Assembly (NCBI GenBank): GCA_026196615.1
Contig: JAPHSW010000033.1
Span: 1-59,986, forward strand
Length of the DNA: 59,986 bases
Direction: 5' to 3'
Origin: Gammaproteobacteria bacterium
GTDB lineage: Bacteria; Pseudomonadota; Gammaproteobacteria; GRL18
Each line of letters opens with the position of its first letter. Position 1 is the stretch's first letter. The position numbers and the translations under genes are program-made. The notes under the pieces are model-generated. The model was not told the DNA's origin and did no database searches. It saw nothing but the letters and a program-made list of their open reading frames with translations. This document shows positions 15,999 to 24,946 of the stretch, in pieces.

Positions 15999-18500
15999 CT
16001 ATCCTGTCGTTTTAGTAACAAATGCACGGGCTAATAAATAAGAATACAGTGCGCCTAAAGAAGCTGTTAAACCAATGGCTTTAAGTACAGGTAAATCAGA
16101 CAGGCTCAGTGCTCCAAACATAATCAAAGTTGATATCAGGCAAATTATAACAGAAACTTGTGAGATTTCAGTGGATTGTGTGATTTCATTTGAACTCTGA
16201 GAAGGGAGTATCATAAAAATACTATAATCAATTCCTAGACCAATCACTAATAATAATGTCACCAGATGAAAAATGGACAGGCTATAACCCAGAAGAAGTA
16301 AACTGGCAATAGTTAAGATAATCGCACCTGTAAAAGGCCAGGCTATGATGAACAGTTTAGATAGCTTTTTGTTATGAAAGAAGAGTACTGATAAAATCAG
16401 AAGTGAGCCCAGGAGAAACCATAGAAATGCATCATTTCGATAATTACTTAGCATGGTCTCTGTTTGAGTTTTTAAATCTAATAGCTGAACAGAAAAATTA
16501 ACGGATTGGTTTAAGTTTGCAATTGGAATCTCTTGCTGTACACCTTGTAGAAGAATAAGAGCCGTCCAGTTTTCTTTATCCAAAGACACTTTTACTGACT
16601 TATCAGATTCCTGATTTTGCTTATTTAAGAAAAGCAAAGTTTTTATTTTATCGGTTATGAAATCATTTTTTTGTTTAACTTGAACATCATTTGATAAAAA
16701 TTGATAGGTAAGTGGTGGCATATTCTGACTTTGTTTAATTGATGCGATGAAGGGTAAAAATGCATCAATAGAAAGTTGATTTGTACTCAGTGCTTTTTCT
16801 AAACGCTGATAGAGTTCATTTATAGCAGGTAATTTTTTCTGTTGTTCTAGCTGAAATTGTTTACTCGGTAAATAATTGTTTGCCATATCATAATTAGCAA
16901 TAATGGTTTGTTGTTTTAATTGTTCTAATAGTGGCTTTAGTAATTCAGATTGTTGTAAAACATCTTCAATAGAACTTGCTTGTAGTATCAATGCATAGCG
17001 TAATTCAGGTAATCCCATCGCATTACGTAATTCAAAATCTTGCTGTTTCTGTTTTTGTGGAATTGGACTCATAGCGGAAAGATTATTTTGCCACAAGCTG
17101 GATTGGTGAAAACCGATATAAAATAGAGCAATAACAGGAAGAATAATTGAGACTAAATAGGTTATTTTAGGTATTGGAAAGCGGACTAAAAAAAGCAATG
17201 TTTTTAATGATGATAAATGATTATTATTTTCTTTGTACACAGAAATTTGAGGAAGTAAGAAACGAGTCACTGTAGTAGCTGCAAGTAAACCGCTGATGGC
17301 AAATAAGCCTAGCTGACGTAAACCGGAAAAATCTGATAAAGTAATCGCTGAAAAACCGATGAGTGTGGTTATTAATCCTAAACGAAGTAGGGGCCAGATA
17401 GATTGCATAACCAAGACTGATGACATCTTGTTTTCAGTGGTTGATATATGTTGAGCTGAATCTTTTTTTGAAAATAAGAGGTGGCTATAAAAATGTACTG
17501 GATAATCAACTGCAATACCAATAATTGTAATACCAAAAGCGATGGTGATGCCATGAATAAAACCATCCATGATAATCACAGTGGTCATGCCTGTTAGAAC
17601 TGCAAAACCTAAAGGTAAACCAGTAAGTATCAATATTTTAATAGAACGAAAAAGCCAGAAAAGAAAAAACATTAAGGTGAAAGACGCTATCATTGAAATG
17701 GTCTTTATTTGCGATCGGATGGATTTTTTAGATTCTATAGCAAACACGGGTGCGCCCGTTAAATGATAGTTAAAGTTAGAGTCGATTTGCATTATCTTAT
17801 TCATAATTGATGAGATTGACTCAATGTTTCTTGTCTGCTGTTTGAGATCATATGCATTTGCACGAGTTTTGACAAATAGTAGGCTTTGTTGGTTTTGCTG
17901 ATCAAACCAAACACCATGGTGTATTTTTAACTTTTCTGCTTGCCATTGCTTGAGCAAATTGAGCCAGATCATTTGAGGATCTTCAGAAAACAATTTCTGT
18001 TCCATTGGATTGGGCATAAATTGTAGTTTTTGTAATAAATGATTGAAGCTTTTACTCAAGCCTGCAATTGAAAAATCAGCTTCTGTATGGGAATGTAATA
18101 AATAACGGTATTGGTAATAAGGCTCAATTAATAGTTCAGAAAGTGATAAATGACCATTTTGTACAGAGAGAAATTCATTATTTTTTCTTAATTCCAGTGC
18201 TATTTTTTTATTAACATCAGCCAGGTGCTTTAATGAAAGAGGATTAGCAGGAGGAGTTGAAAGTGGTGTTTTTTCAGAGATGGCAATAACTATGATTTTA
18301 CCTGCCTCACCCTGTGTGAGCTGGTGTTTCATGACGTTATCAAGAGTATTTTTCTTTTCTGAATTATTGTTTTCAGAAAGAAAATAACTAATATCAGAAC
18401 GAACGCTAAATGAGTTGAATAAAAACAAGCTCAGGCTTAGAGTAAAAATGAACCATATTAATAATATTAGTTTAGAATGATGATCAAATTTTAAGTTCAT
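15999..18500 (-). CDS. MMPL/RND-type lipid exporter (ApeM-like)
   Basis: A protein of 833 residues with two repeats, each an N-terminal membrane helix, a large periplasmic domain and five helices, as in MMPL and SSD-type transporters. The membrane blocks contain GIAVDYPVHFYSHLLF (about 325-340) and GLGIDYSIFMIL (about 755-766), whose Asp in the fourth helix of each half is the proton-relay position of this family. In aryl-polyene clusters this protein moves the finished lipid across the inner membrane, with the LolA-like protein picking it up. It begins 3 bp after that gene. Confidence 0.87.
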   Translation of the reverse strand: MNLKFDHHSKLILLIWFIFTLSLSLFLFNSFSVRSDISYFLSENNNSEKKNTLDNVMKHQLTQGEAGKIIVIAISEKTPLSTPPANPLSLKHLADVNKKIALELRKNNEFLSVQNGHLSLSELLIEPYYQYRYLLHSHTEADFSIAGLSKSFNHLLQKLQFMPNPMEQKLFSEDPQMIWLNLLKQWQAEKLKIHHGVWFDQQNQQSLLFVKTRANAYDLKQQTRNIESISSIMNKIMQIDSNFNYHLTGAPVFAIESKKSIRSQIKTISMIASFTLMFFLFWLFRSIKILILTGLPLGFAVLTGMTTVIIMDGFIHGITIAFGITIIGIAVDYPVHFYSHLLFSKKDSAQHISTTENKMSSVLVMQSIWPLLRLGLITTLIGFSAITLSDFSGLRQLGLFAISGLLAATTVTRFLLPQISVYKENNNHLSSLKTLLFLVRFPIPKITYLVSIILPVIALFYIGFHQSSLWQNNLSAMSPIPQKQKQQDFELRNAMGLPELRYALILQASSIEDVLQQSELLKPLLEQLKQQTIIANYDMANNYLPSKQFQLEQQKKLPAINELYQRLEKALSTNQLSIDAFLPFIASIKQSQNMPPLTYQFLSNDVQVKQKNDFITDKIKTLLFLNKQNQESDKSVKVSLDKENWTALILLQGVQQEIPIANLNQSVNFSVQLLDLKTQTETMLSNYRNDAFLWFLLGSLLILSVLFFHNKKLSKLFIIAWPFTGAIILTIASLLLLGYSLSIFHLVTLLLVIGLGIDYSIFMILPSQSSNEITQSTEISQVSVIICLISTLIMFGALSLSDLPVLKAIGLTASLGALYSYLLARAFVTKTTG

Positions 18501-18503
18501 TGT

Positions 18504-19154
18504 TTACTCTTTGATAAGGATTTTACTAAAAAGTAATTCTGAACGTTCGCCGCCCAAACCAGCCATATTTATTTTAATTATTTTTTTGTTATCAATGATA
18601 ATATCAAATTTTTGATTTGTATGACTTTTTTCCTGGTCATCTTGTATAAAAGGATCTTTCACAAGTGATTCTAGTCTCAGGTGAGTTTGTCCATCTGTAA
18701 TGGGTGTTATTTTAAATTGATAATACTTTATCAACTCTGTTGCTGTGCCTTTAAATAATCCAGAAAAAAGTGCTTTAAGTTGTTTAAACTGAGGGTAAGC
18801 ATCTAAAGATACTTGTTTTTTTATGGGGGGTTCTAATGAAGATTTTGAATCATAAGCATAAAAAGTTAATTGATCCTGAATGATGACTACTTTATTTTTT
18901 TCTGGGCTGTCGACTTGTTTAATAAAAGTATCTGGACTGATGTATTCAATATAGCCATGATATTGTTGAGGTTCTTTAAAAAAAGCTGAAAAGCGTTTTT
19001 CTTCATAAGATAGCTTGATATGCTTTGTCTCTGAAAAAGGTGAGAGCAACTGTTGTAGCTCTGTAATCTCTTGTGCAGATATTATATTTGAAAAAAATAA
19101 TAACAATGATAGAAAAGTCATGCTTCTTAAGCTGGATATCGTTACTTTATGCAT
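18504..19154 (-). CDS. LolA-like periplasmic lipid carrier (ApeL-like)
   Basis: A protein of about 216 residues with a Sec signal peptide (LRSMTFLSLLLFFSNIISAQE) and a LolA-type half-barrel: IKLSYEEKRFSAFFKEPQQYHGYIEYISPDTFIKQ, then LFSGLFKGTATEL and the closing GGERSELLFSKI. It should carry the polyene lipid from the exporter to the outer membrane. The start at 19154 is chosen since ATG there overlaps the acyltransferase stop by 8 nt and leaves a normal signal peptide; the longer frame to 19223 would lie fully inside the upstream gene. Confidence 0.8.
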   Translation of the reverse strand: MHKVTISSLRSMTFLSLLLFFSNIISAQEITELQQLLSPFSETKHIKLSYEEKRFSAFFKEPQQYHGYIEYISPDTFIKQVDSPEKNKVVIIQDQLTFYAYDSKSSLEPPIKKQVSLDAYPQFKQLKALFSGLFKGTATELIKYYQFKITPITDGQTHLRLESLVKDPFIQDDQEKSHTNQKFDIIIDNKKIIKINMAGLGGERSELLFSKILIKE

Positions 19155-20088
19155 TCTTATATTCACTATTGTCTTGCCAGAAATCATAAAAATTATACCA
19201 ATTGTAAGGAGCTTTGATGGCATGTTGTTCTAAAATATCAGTGTATTCCTGCATAAGCTCTTGCAGTTTTAAATCTCGACTATCACGGGGTAAGTCAATT
19301 TTATCTCGTAATTTATGAAAATAGACATCATATTGATTGCCCCCCTGATGAAGAGCAAAACATAAAATAACTGGTGCTTTTAGTAAATAGGAAACAATTA
19401 ACGGTCCAGTTGGAAAACTCACCTCTTTACCTAAGAAATGACAGCTTGTTGTGCGGTTATCTTGTTCAACTCTATCGGCTAACATACCAATAATGTAACC
19501 GTTTTCAATATCTTCCTGAACTTGTATCATGGCATCAGGAGTGCCAATGTGAATGACATCATGTTTTAGTTGAGGATTTAATTTCTCAAAGGCTTTATTA
19601 ATATTTTGTTGATCATTATTGTACATTAATGCACGAATTTTGATGTTATGGGCTTTATTGGCAAGCGCTCTTAAAGCATCAAAATTCCCTAAGTGGGAAC
19701 CTAATAATACAGCTCCTTTCCCCTGATTTACTAAGTCAGTGATTAGATGCTCATTATGTAGTTTGATATCAAATTTTTTAGTGTTTCCGGTGAGAAAAAA
19801 CACACGATCTAATAGCATATTGGCAAAGCTGTAATAATGTTTATAGATCGCTATAATTCCGGGTGTTTTTTTATTGGCTGTTTGGAAGTTTCTTTTCAGA
19901 TAGCGTTTGGAATATTTTAGTGTTGAAGAGGTAAGCATAAAATAAAGGACAATGGGAAACAAAAAAAGGCGACCAATAGTACGACCTAGATTTAAAATAA
20001 TCCAGATAATTAAATCAATTAGCCAAGGACTACCGCGATCCTGAGTTTTTTTCCAACTTTCTTTTTTGTCTGAAATAATGTCACTCAT
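19147..20088 (-). CDS. LpxL/HtrB-type lipid acyltransferase (ApeJ/ApeK-like)
   Basis: A protein of 313 residues with an N-terminal membrane anchor (LIIWIILNLGRTIGRLFLFPIVLYFML) and the HX4D catalytic motif of late lipid-A acyltransferases, His 132-LGNF-Asp 137, followed by LADRVEQ and FPTGPLIVSYLLKAPVILCF. In aryl-polyene clusters this enzyme transfers the polyene or a fatty acid onto the lipid anchor. Overlaps the thioesterase-like gene by 8 nt upstream and the LolA-like gene by 8 nt downstream. Confidence 0.87.
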   Translation of the reverse strand: MSDIISDKKESWKKTQDRGSPWLIDLIIWIILNLGRTIGRLFLFPIVLYFMLTSSTLKYSKRYLKRNFQTANKKTPGIIAIYKHYYSFANMLLDRVFFLTGNTKKFDIKLHNEHLITDLVNQGKGAVLLGSHLGNFDALRALANKAHNIKIRALMYNNDQQNINKAFEKLNPQLKHDVIHIGTPDAMIQVQEDIENGYIIGMLADRVEQDNRTTSCHFLGKEVSFPTGPLIVSYLLKAPVILCFALHQGGNQYDVYFHKLRDKIDLPRDSRDLKLQELMQEYTDILEQHAIKAPYNWYNFYDFWQDNSEYKNA

Positions 20089-20392
20089 AAGAGAAAGAAC
20101 CTTTGGCTATCACTGTTTGTGCATTATCAACAATTTGAAAATTTATTGTTTTGTCATTTATTGCTTTATTATAAAAAATAGTGCACTGAATATCTGCTCG
20201 TAATAATTGAATAAACTTTGTATTGCTTATGTGCTTAATGGAGCGCCTGGTTTTTTCCTGCCATTTGCGTATAACCTGATCTAAAATAACGACACCTGGT
20301 ACGATGGGATTATTTGGAAAATGCCCAGTAAGTGATGGATGTTCATGGCTAATAAACATTTGCTTCTCAAAAGAAATAATAGAATGGCTCAT
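20081..20392 (-). CDS. hotdog-fold dehydratase/thioesterase (ApeI-like)
   Basis: A protein of 103 residues with GHFPNNPIVPGVVILD (23-38), the FabZ/ApeI-type active-site segment with His 24 and a glycine-rich turn, followed by short strands ending in ITKGSFSY-like VIAKGSFSYE. In aryl-polyene systems ApeI works with ApeP as the dehydratase pair. The start at 20392 lies one base after the AMP-ligase stop codon; the longer open frame to 20482 would run inside that gene and adds no family sequence. Confidence 0.8.
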   Translation of the reverse strand: MSHSIISFEKQMFISHEHPSLTGHFPNNPIVPGVVILDQVIRKWQEKTRRSIKHISNTKFIQLLRADIQCTIFYNKAINDKTINFQIVDNAQTVIAKGSFSYE

Positions 20393-20393
20393 T

Positions 20394-21860
20394 TTATTCT
20401 TTGTCCTGTTGTCGCAATAGTTTTTTGAGTTCAGATTGAGGTAATTTCCCTGTTGCATTTCGTGGTAGAGATTCAACAACAAATATTTTTTTTGGAAGGA
20501 AAATACTTTCTATGCTGTGTTGTAAGTGAGTTCGTATTTTTTTGTTTATTTGTTGCTTATTAAATTTATTTGTTTGCTTTAAAACCACAAAGGCGATTAA
20601 ACGATTCTCTGATAAATCATTGGTTTTATTTTCAATTTGAGAGTCTTCAAAATAACTATTTTGATAAAAGCAGGCATCACTCAATGCTTCATAAGATTGT
20701 AAGTGATGATTCAAATAAGCCAAAGATGTTCGCTTACCTGCTATATTGATCATATCTTCTTTACGGCCCTTAAGAATAAAATGTCGGTCATCTATGAGTT
20801 CAATAATATCATTAAAAAGAAATTTTTTGATTGAACGAAGGGTATTAATTTGAACGTCATTTTGATTGAGTACTTCCAGAGAAATATCATTCAGTACAGT
20901 CCATTGATTATTGGCTATTGTTCTTCTTGTTGCAATTGAGCCTACTTCAGTGCAACCAAAGATTTCCATAACATGGGCAGAGTACTGTTGTTCACATCGT
21001 TGTGCCAATTCTTCTTGTAATGGTGCCGTTGCTGAAATAAATTGTTCAACGTTAGGTAGTGAAACTTCAGTATTTATACATGCTTTTAAATGTAAGGGTG
21101 TGGTTATCACAGCAGTGGCAAGTAACTGCTGATTTTTTTCAGCAAAAAGTGACATTTCTTCTAGACACTGAGTGATATCTTGTGGAAAAAAAGGCTTGTT
21201 GGAATGAATGAGAAAACCATTTTGTAAAGCAACCATTATACTGGCTTCTAAACCATACATATGTTGAGCTGGTACAGTGGCTAATAACATATGTAAAGTT
21301 TTATTATTATTAGAATGATGAATAAAATCAGTAAAGAGAGTGTCCGTTAAATGTCTGCTGGAGATAATCAGATCATTCCACTGTTTAACATAGGGCTTTG
21401 GCTGTCCTGTACTTCCAGAGGTAAAAATAGTGACAACATGCTGATTGAGTTCAATTTCTGGAAGAATTGACAATAATGCTTTGTCAGATACTTGATTCTT
21501 TGAGGAGAAATAATAGTCACTTAATTGTTTTTTTAAATCAAATATCTGGAAATCGTTAAGAGCTTGTTCTGGATCGGATAAGACTAGAAGTGCTTTGTAT
21601 TTATCCTTCAACTGCTCTAGAACGTGTGAAGTGATAGTGGATGGAAACAGACTGATAGTCTTCTTTTTTAGACCCAATAAAAAACCAATTAAAAAATAAT
21701 AGCGCTCATCATATAAATTGAGAATATATTGGTGATCAGGTACTTTCTTAGAGAGATAATCAACAGTTATTAATAACTCTTTAAGAGTTATCCATCGGCC
21801 TTTAAAGAAAACAACGGGGGAATCTAATGACTTGTATTTAAATACTGGATGAGCTGACAT
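20394..21860 (-). CDS. AMP-dependent acyl/aryl-acid ligase (ApeH-like)
   Basis: A protein of 488 residues of the adenylate-forming family: nucleotide loop TIFTSGSTGQPK (144-155), the aromatic-adenine region SATAPL...EIFGCTEVGSIATRR (about 295-322), the hinge DRHFILKGRKEDMINIAGKR and the C-terminal catalytic Lys in PRNATGKLP (about 471-479). It should activate a starter acid, an aromatic acid in known aryl polyenes, and load it onto the ACP. No carrier or condensation domain is fused. Start and stop are tightly joined to its neighbours (1-nt overlap with the membrane protein gene). Confidence 0.87.
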   Translation of the reverse strand: MSAHPVFKYKSLDSPVVFFKGRWITLKELLITVDYLSKKVPDHQYILNLYDERYYFLIGFLLGLKKKTISLFPSTITSHVLEQLKDKYKALLVLSDPEQALNDFQIFDLKKQLSDYYFSSKNQVSDKALLSILPEIELNQHVVTIFTSGSTGQPKPYVKQWNDLIISSRHLTDTLFTDFIHHSNNNKTLHMLLATVPAQHMYGLEASIMVALQNGFLIHSNKPFFPQDITQCLEEMSLFAEKNQQLLATAVITTPLHLKACINTEVSLPNVEQFISATAPLQEELAQRCEQQYSAHVMEIFGCTEVGSIATRRTIANNQWTVLNDISLEVLNQNDVQINTLRSIKKFLFNDIIELIDDRHFILKGRKEDMINIAGKRTSLAYLNHHLQSYEALSDACFYQNSYFEDSQIENKTNDLSENRLIAFVVLKQTNKFNKQQINKKIRTHLQHSIESIFLPKKIFVVESLPRNATGKLPQSELKKLLRQQDKE

Positions 21861-22516
21861 TAACGTAGTAGCTCACGTTGATCAATGGTCATCAATTGTT
21901 GAATAAAACGAACCGGAGAGACCCATTGCTTAAACCAGAACATGCGAAATAGCCACTCTGCAATAAATAATATCAGCATTAATATGTAATTGATAAAATT
22001 GGTAAATAGAGACCAAATTTCCAATGAGGAAAAAAAAGTTAACACCAGTGTGTTGAATAGGATCAGTACAATCAATATAACCCAAACCCATGTCACTTTT
22101 TCTGTATAGTACATTACCTGAGGATCATCTTCTTTTTCTGTTAATTGGTAGAAACGACTAATCAGTGGTGTGTGACCAGGCAGCACTGAGCGTAGAAATG
22201 GGTACAAAATAAGTGAAATAATTATAAGCGGAGGTAAATAGATAACAGAATGATCAATCAAATAATATGAAAATAGGGCTATAAAACATAAGAGAAAAAA
22301 AATACCTGATTTAATGTTGAGCAATTTTTTTAATGTATTTTTACTGGATACATCTCTGCTTAAGCCAGAAGCAGAATAATTTGAAAAGGGTTGGGCAACG
22401 ATTAAATAAAATATTGGCAATAAACAGGCACTGATATAAGGTACCTCATAGATAACACTGAGGTGTACGATCAGAGGGTAGAAAAAAAATTGAAATCGAG
22501 CAAGGGTGTCCAACAT
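21860..22516 (-). CDS. polytopic membrane protein of the aryl-polyene operon (COG4648-like)
   Basis: A protein of 218 residues with about six hydrophobic segments, LARFQFFFYPLIVHLSVIYEV at the N-terminus, a middle loop with RSVLPGHTPLISRFYQL and WVWVILIVLILFN after it. Aryl-polyene clusters contain an integral membrane protein of this size between the ACP and the AMP-ligase, so position and topology support the assignment. The activity is unknown; it may anchor the carrier or ligase. It begins 22 bp after the ACP stop. Confidence 0.7.
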   Translation of the reverse strand: MLDTLARFQFFFYPLIVHLSVIYEVPYISACLLPIFYLIVAQPFSNYSASGLSRDVSSKNTLKKLLNIKSGIFFLLCFIALFSYYLIDHSVIYLPPLIIISLILYPFLRSVLPGHTPLISRFYQLTEKEDDPQVMYYTEKVTWVWVILIVLILFNTLVLTFFSSLEIWSLFTNFINYILMLILFIAEWLFRMFWFKQWVSPVRFIQQLMTIDQRELLR

Positions 22517-22538
22517 ATCAATACTCGTTTTTTATTTT

Positions 22539-22826
22539 CTAGATGGTTTTATTATTGGCAATATGTTGAGCCAGAGTTCTTAAAGAGCGAAAAATTTCTC
22601 TATTTTTACTATCGTCTGAGCGTAATTGAAAACCGAATGTCTGAGTAATGGCCATTGCCAATTCTAATGCATCAATTGAATCTAGAGACAATCCTTCGCC
22701 AAAAAGATAATCTTCAGGATCAATATCTATGATTTCCAGCTCCAGATTTAAGGTATCAATGATGAGTTGTGCGGTTTGATTTTCCAGTTCTGTATCTTGT
22801 GCTAATTGGGTATTGCTTTGGTTCAT
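22539..22826 (-). CDS. acyl carrier protein of the aryl-polyene operon
   Basis: A protein of 95 residues with the phosphopantetheine site GLSLDSIDALEL; Ser 50 of DSID is the attachment residue. It has an N-terminal extension of about 18 residues compared with AcpP. It carries the growing chain for the ketosynthase, reductase and dehydratases encoded downstream. Known clusters of this type usually have two ACPs in tandem; only one is present here. It is the first gene of the 12-gene operon. Confidence 0.9.
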   Translation of the reverse strand: MNQSNTQLAQDTELENQTAQLIIDTLNLELEIIDIDPEDYLFGEGLSLDSIDALELAMAITQTFGFQLRSDDSKNREIFRSLRTLAQHIANNKTI

Positions 22827-23259
22827 ATTACGCTAACTTTATAATTTTTGAATAACCCTGCTATTATACCATTTATTTTTTCAAGCCTGAAATCAGAATA
22901 ATAGAAACTTAGGATTGAATTGTTTATGGCTGACTTGTTTATGCTATTACTGAAATGTTATTAAGAATATACTGCTTTTTATGAACAAAATTTAGCACAT
23001 TTAAAGCAATTAGAGTCAAAATAACTATTTATCCATTGAAATTCATGTCTGGATAGTATTGATGGACAGCAATGTTAACTTTGGATTGCTCATGGGTATT
23101 GATAGCAAGGGCGTAATAAGTTGGACATTGTGATTGAGCTGTGGCTTAATTTTTATATCCGTTAAAAGAGGCATTAAAAAATGCCTTAACTCAGATCATG
23201 GTGAAATTATAATCAATATGATAGATTAGCGTACTTATTAGTTAAACGGAGTAAAATAG
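22827..23259. other. intergenic region upstream of the polyene operon
   Basis: About 430 bp without a credible gene. It holds the divergent control regions of the ACP operon and the small membrane protein. A hairpin AGGCATT-AAAA-AATGCCT (23169-23186) inside a GTTAA...TTAAC frame is present. I could not find a confident sigma-54 or FNR element. Confidence 0.5.
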
Positions 23260-23511
23260 ATGGATAACGAGATTAAAAAAAGAAAGCGTGGAAAGGGTCA
23301 AAAAATTTCATTATTTTTTTCTATTTTTTCTTATGTTCTGGCTGTAGTTTCTGCTGTTTTTGCTATTTATTGGAAAATGAATAATGGTACTCAATCACCG
23401 ATTTTTGCCAGTGCACTTGCTAGCATTTTCTTTTGTGCCAGTTGCGGTTTTGTTCTTCAATTTATTGCAAATGCAAATTTGCCTGATTTTAACTTATCAG
23501 AAAAAAACTGA
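23260..23511 (+). CDS. small two-helix membrane protein, unknown function
   Basis: A protein of 83 residues: a very basic N-terminus (KKRKRGKGQK), two hydrophobic helices (ISLFFSIFSYVLAVVSAVFAIYW and PIFASALASIFFCASCGFVLQFIA) and a short polar tail. GGAG lies 10 nt before the ATG, which supports expression. The positive N-terminus suggests a cytosolic N-terminus with both ends inside. I do not recognise it. It converges on the CbrB-like gene. Confidence 0.55.
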   Translation: MDNEIKKRKRGKGQKISLFFSIFSYVLAVVSAVFAIYWKMNNGTQSPIFASALASIFFCASCGFVLQFIANANLPDFNLSEKN

Positions 23512-23554
23512 ACTCATTTTTAGAAGCAAGTTAGGCCTATAAATTAAACTTAGT

Positions 23555-24919
23555 CTATTTTGCTTTTTTAGGAATATTTAGTCGATGTCGTTTTTCCCAT
23601 AATGTCTTTCGACTGATCCCCAATTGTTTTGCTAGTTCTGTCTCTGTTTGGTGCTTGTTTTCTTTAAGAAAATGCACCAGATATTCATCCAAAGATAGTG
23701 TGTTGAGATCCTGAGATATCTCAGGATCTAACGAACCACATCCCCCGTCTTTTGAAGTAAGCGTTATTTCTTTAAATAAGGTAATGTGCTCAGGACAAAT
23801 TTCATCTGTATCAGTGAGAATTAAAGCTCTCTCAATAATATTTTGCATTTCTCGAATATTCCCAGGCCAGTGGTATTCCTTAAATTTTTCTAACACTATA
23901 GGGGAAAATTTGACGGGGGCATGGGCCATTTTTTTACCCATATCTATGAGAAAATAATTGGCCAATTTAGTAATATCATCACCTCGTTCTTTTAATGGTG
24001 GTAAGGTGATATCAAAGACGTTCAAACGAAAATATAGATCGCTGCGAAAAAGATTGTCATCAACCATTTTCTGTAGATTTTTATGGGTGGCGGCAATTAA
24101 TCGGATATCTATCTGTCGTGTTTGTGTGGAGCCAACACGTCTGACTTCATTTTCTTGTAGAACTCGAAGTAAGCGAGCCTGGACTTCAAGAGAAAGCTCT
24201 CCTATTTCATCAAGAAAAAGTGTTCCACCATTTGCTGCTTCTATTAAGCCGGGGTGATCATGATCCGCACCAGTAAAAGCACCTTTGTCATATCCAAATA
24301 GTTCTGATTCAATAAGGTTTTCTGCGATGGCAGCACAATTAATACTAATGAGTGTAGAGTTGTGGCGATCACTGAATTCATGAATGGCTCTAGCGACTAG
24401 TTCTTTTCCTGTTCCTGTTTCACCCAAAATTAAAACCGATGTATCCATTGGGGCTACTTTATGAATGATGCTGTTTATATCTAACATCGCAGGACAATCA
24501 CCAATCATCCCAGAAATAGTATAGTCCTTGGCAATTTCTTTTTTCAGTGCAGAATTTTCCAGAGCCATTTGTCGCTCTTTCATTACTCTCTGGATCATTA
24601 AAATTAATTCTGCATGATCAAAAGGTTTTGAAATATAATCAATAGCACCTAATTTCATGGCATCAACGGCAGAGCTGACACTTGCATAACTGGTCATAAT
24701 GATAATGGGAATATCAGAAAATTGTTCAATGAGAGAAGTACCTGGAGCGCCGGGTAATCTCAAGTCGCTGAGAATCAGATCAAAAGCTTGATCGTGGATC
24801 AGTTTCGTGGCTTCTTCAACGGTTTCAGCGATGCTGACCTGATAATTGTTTTTTTCCAATAATCTTTTTAAAGAGTCTCGAATGAGTTTCTCATCATCGA
24901 TGACTAAAATTGTGTTCAT
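23555..24919 (-). CDS. sigma-54-dependent response regulator, CbrB-like
   Basis: A protein of 454 residues of the NtrC class: receiver domain with Asp 52 (LSDLRLPG) and Lys in SKPFD (about 98), AAA+ domain with Walker A GETGTGKE (166-173), the sigma-54-contacting GAFTGA loop within ELFGYDKGAFTGA (206-218) and Walker B GTLFLDEIGE, and a C-terminal Fis-type helix-turn-helix (TETELAKQLGISRKTLWEKR, about 423-442). It follows the transporter-kinase gene by 27 bp and should be its partner. Being adjacent to an SLC5-type kinase makes it a CbrB counterpart. The TGTTAC palindromes near two sigma-54 promoters in this window are its likely targets. Confidence 0.9.
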   Translation of the reverse strand: MNTILVIDDEKLIRDSLKRLLEKNNYQVSIAETVEEATKLIHDQAFDLILSDLRLPGAPGTSLIEQFSDIPIIIMTSYASVSSAVDAMKLGAIDYISKPFDHAELILMIQRVMKERQMALENSALKKEIAKDYTISGMIGDCPAMLDINSIIHKVAPMDTSVLILGETGTGKELVARAIHEFSDRHNSTLISINCAAIAENLIESELFGYDKGAFTGADHDHPGLIEAANGGTLFLDEIGELSLEVQARLLRVLQENEVRRVGSTQTRQIDIRLIAATHKNLQKMVDDNLFRSDLYFRLNVFDITLPPLKERGDDITKLANYFLIDMGKKMAHAPVKFSPIVLEKFKEYHWPGNIREMQNIIERALILTDTDEICPEHITLFKEITLTSKDGGCGSLDPEISQDLNTLSLDEYLVHFLKENKHQTETELAKQLGISRKTLWEKRHRLNIPKKAK

Positions 24920-24946
24920 GTCATGTCTCGTTGTAACTAATTGGAG

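Noticed and set aside
20394-21860. non-ribosomal peptide synthetase fragment
   Set aside because: The adenylating enzyme has no carrier or condensation domain and sits in a type II fatty-acid-like operon, so an acid ligase is the better call.
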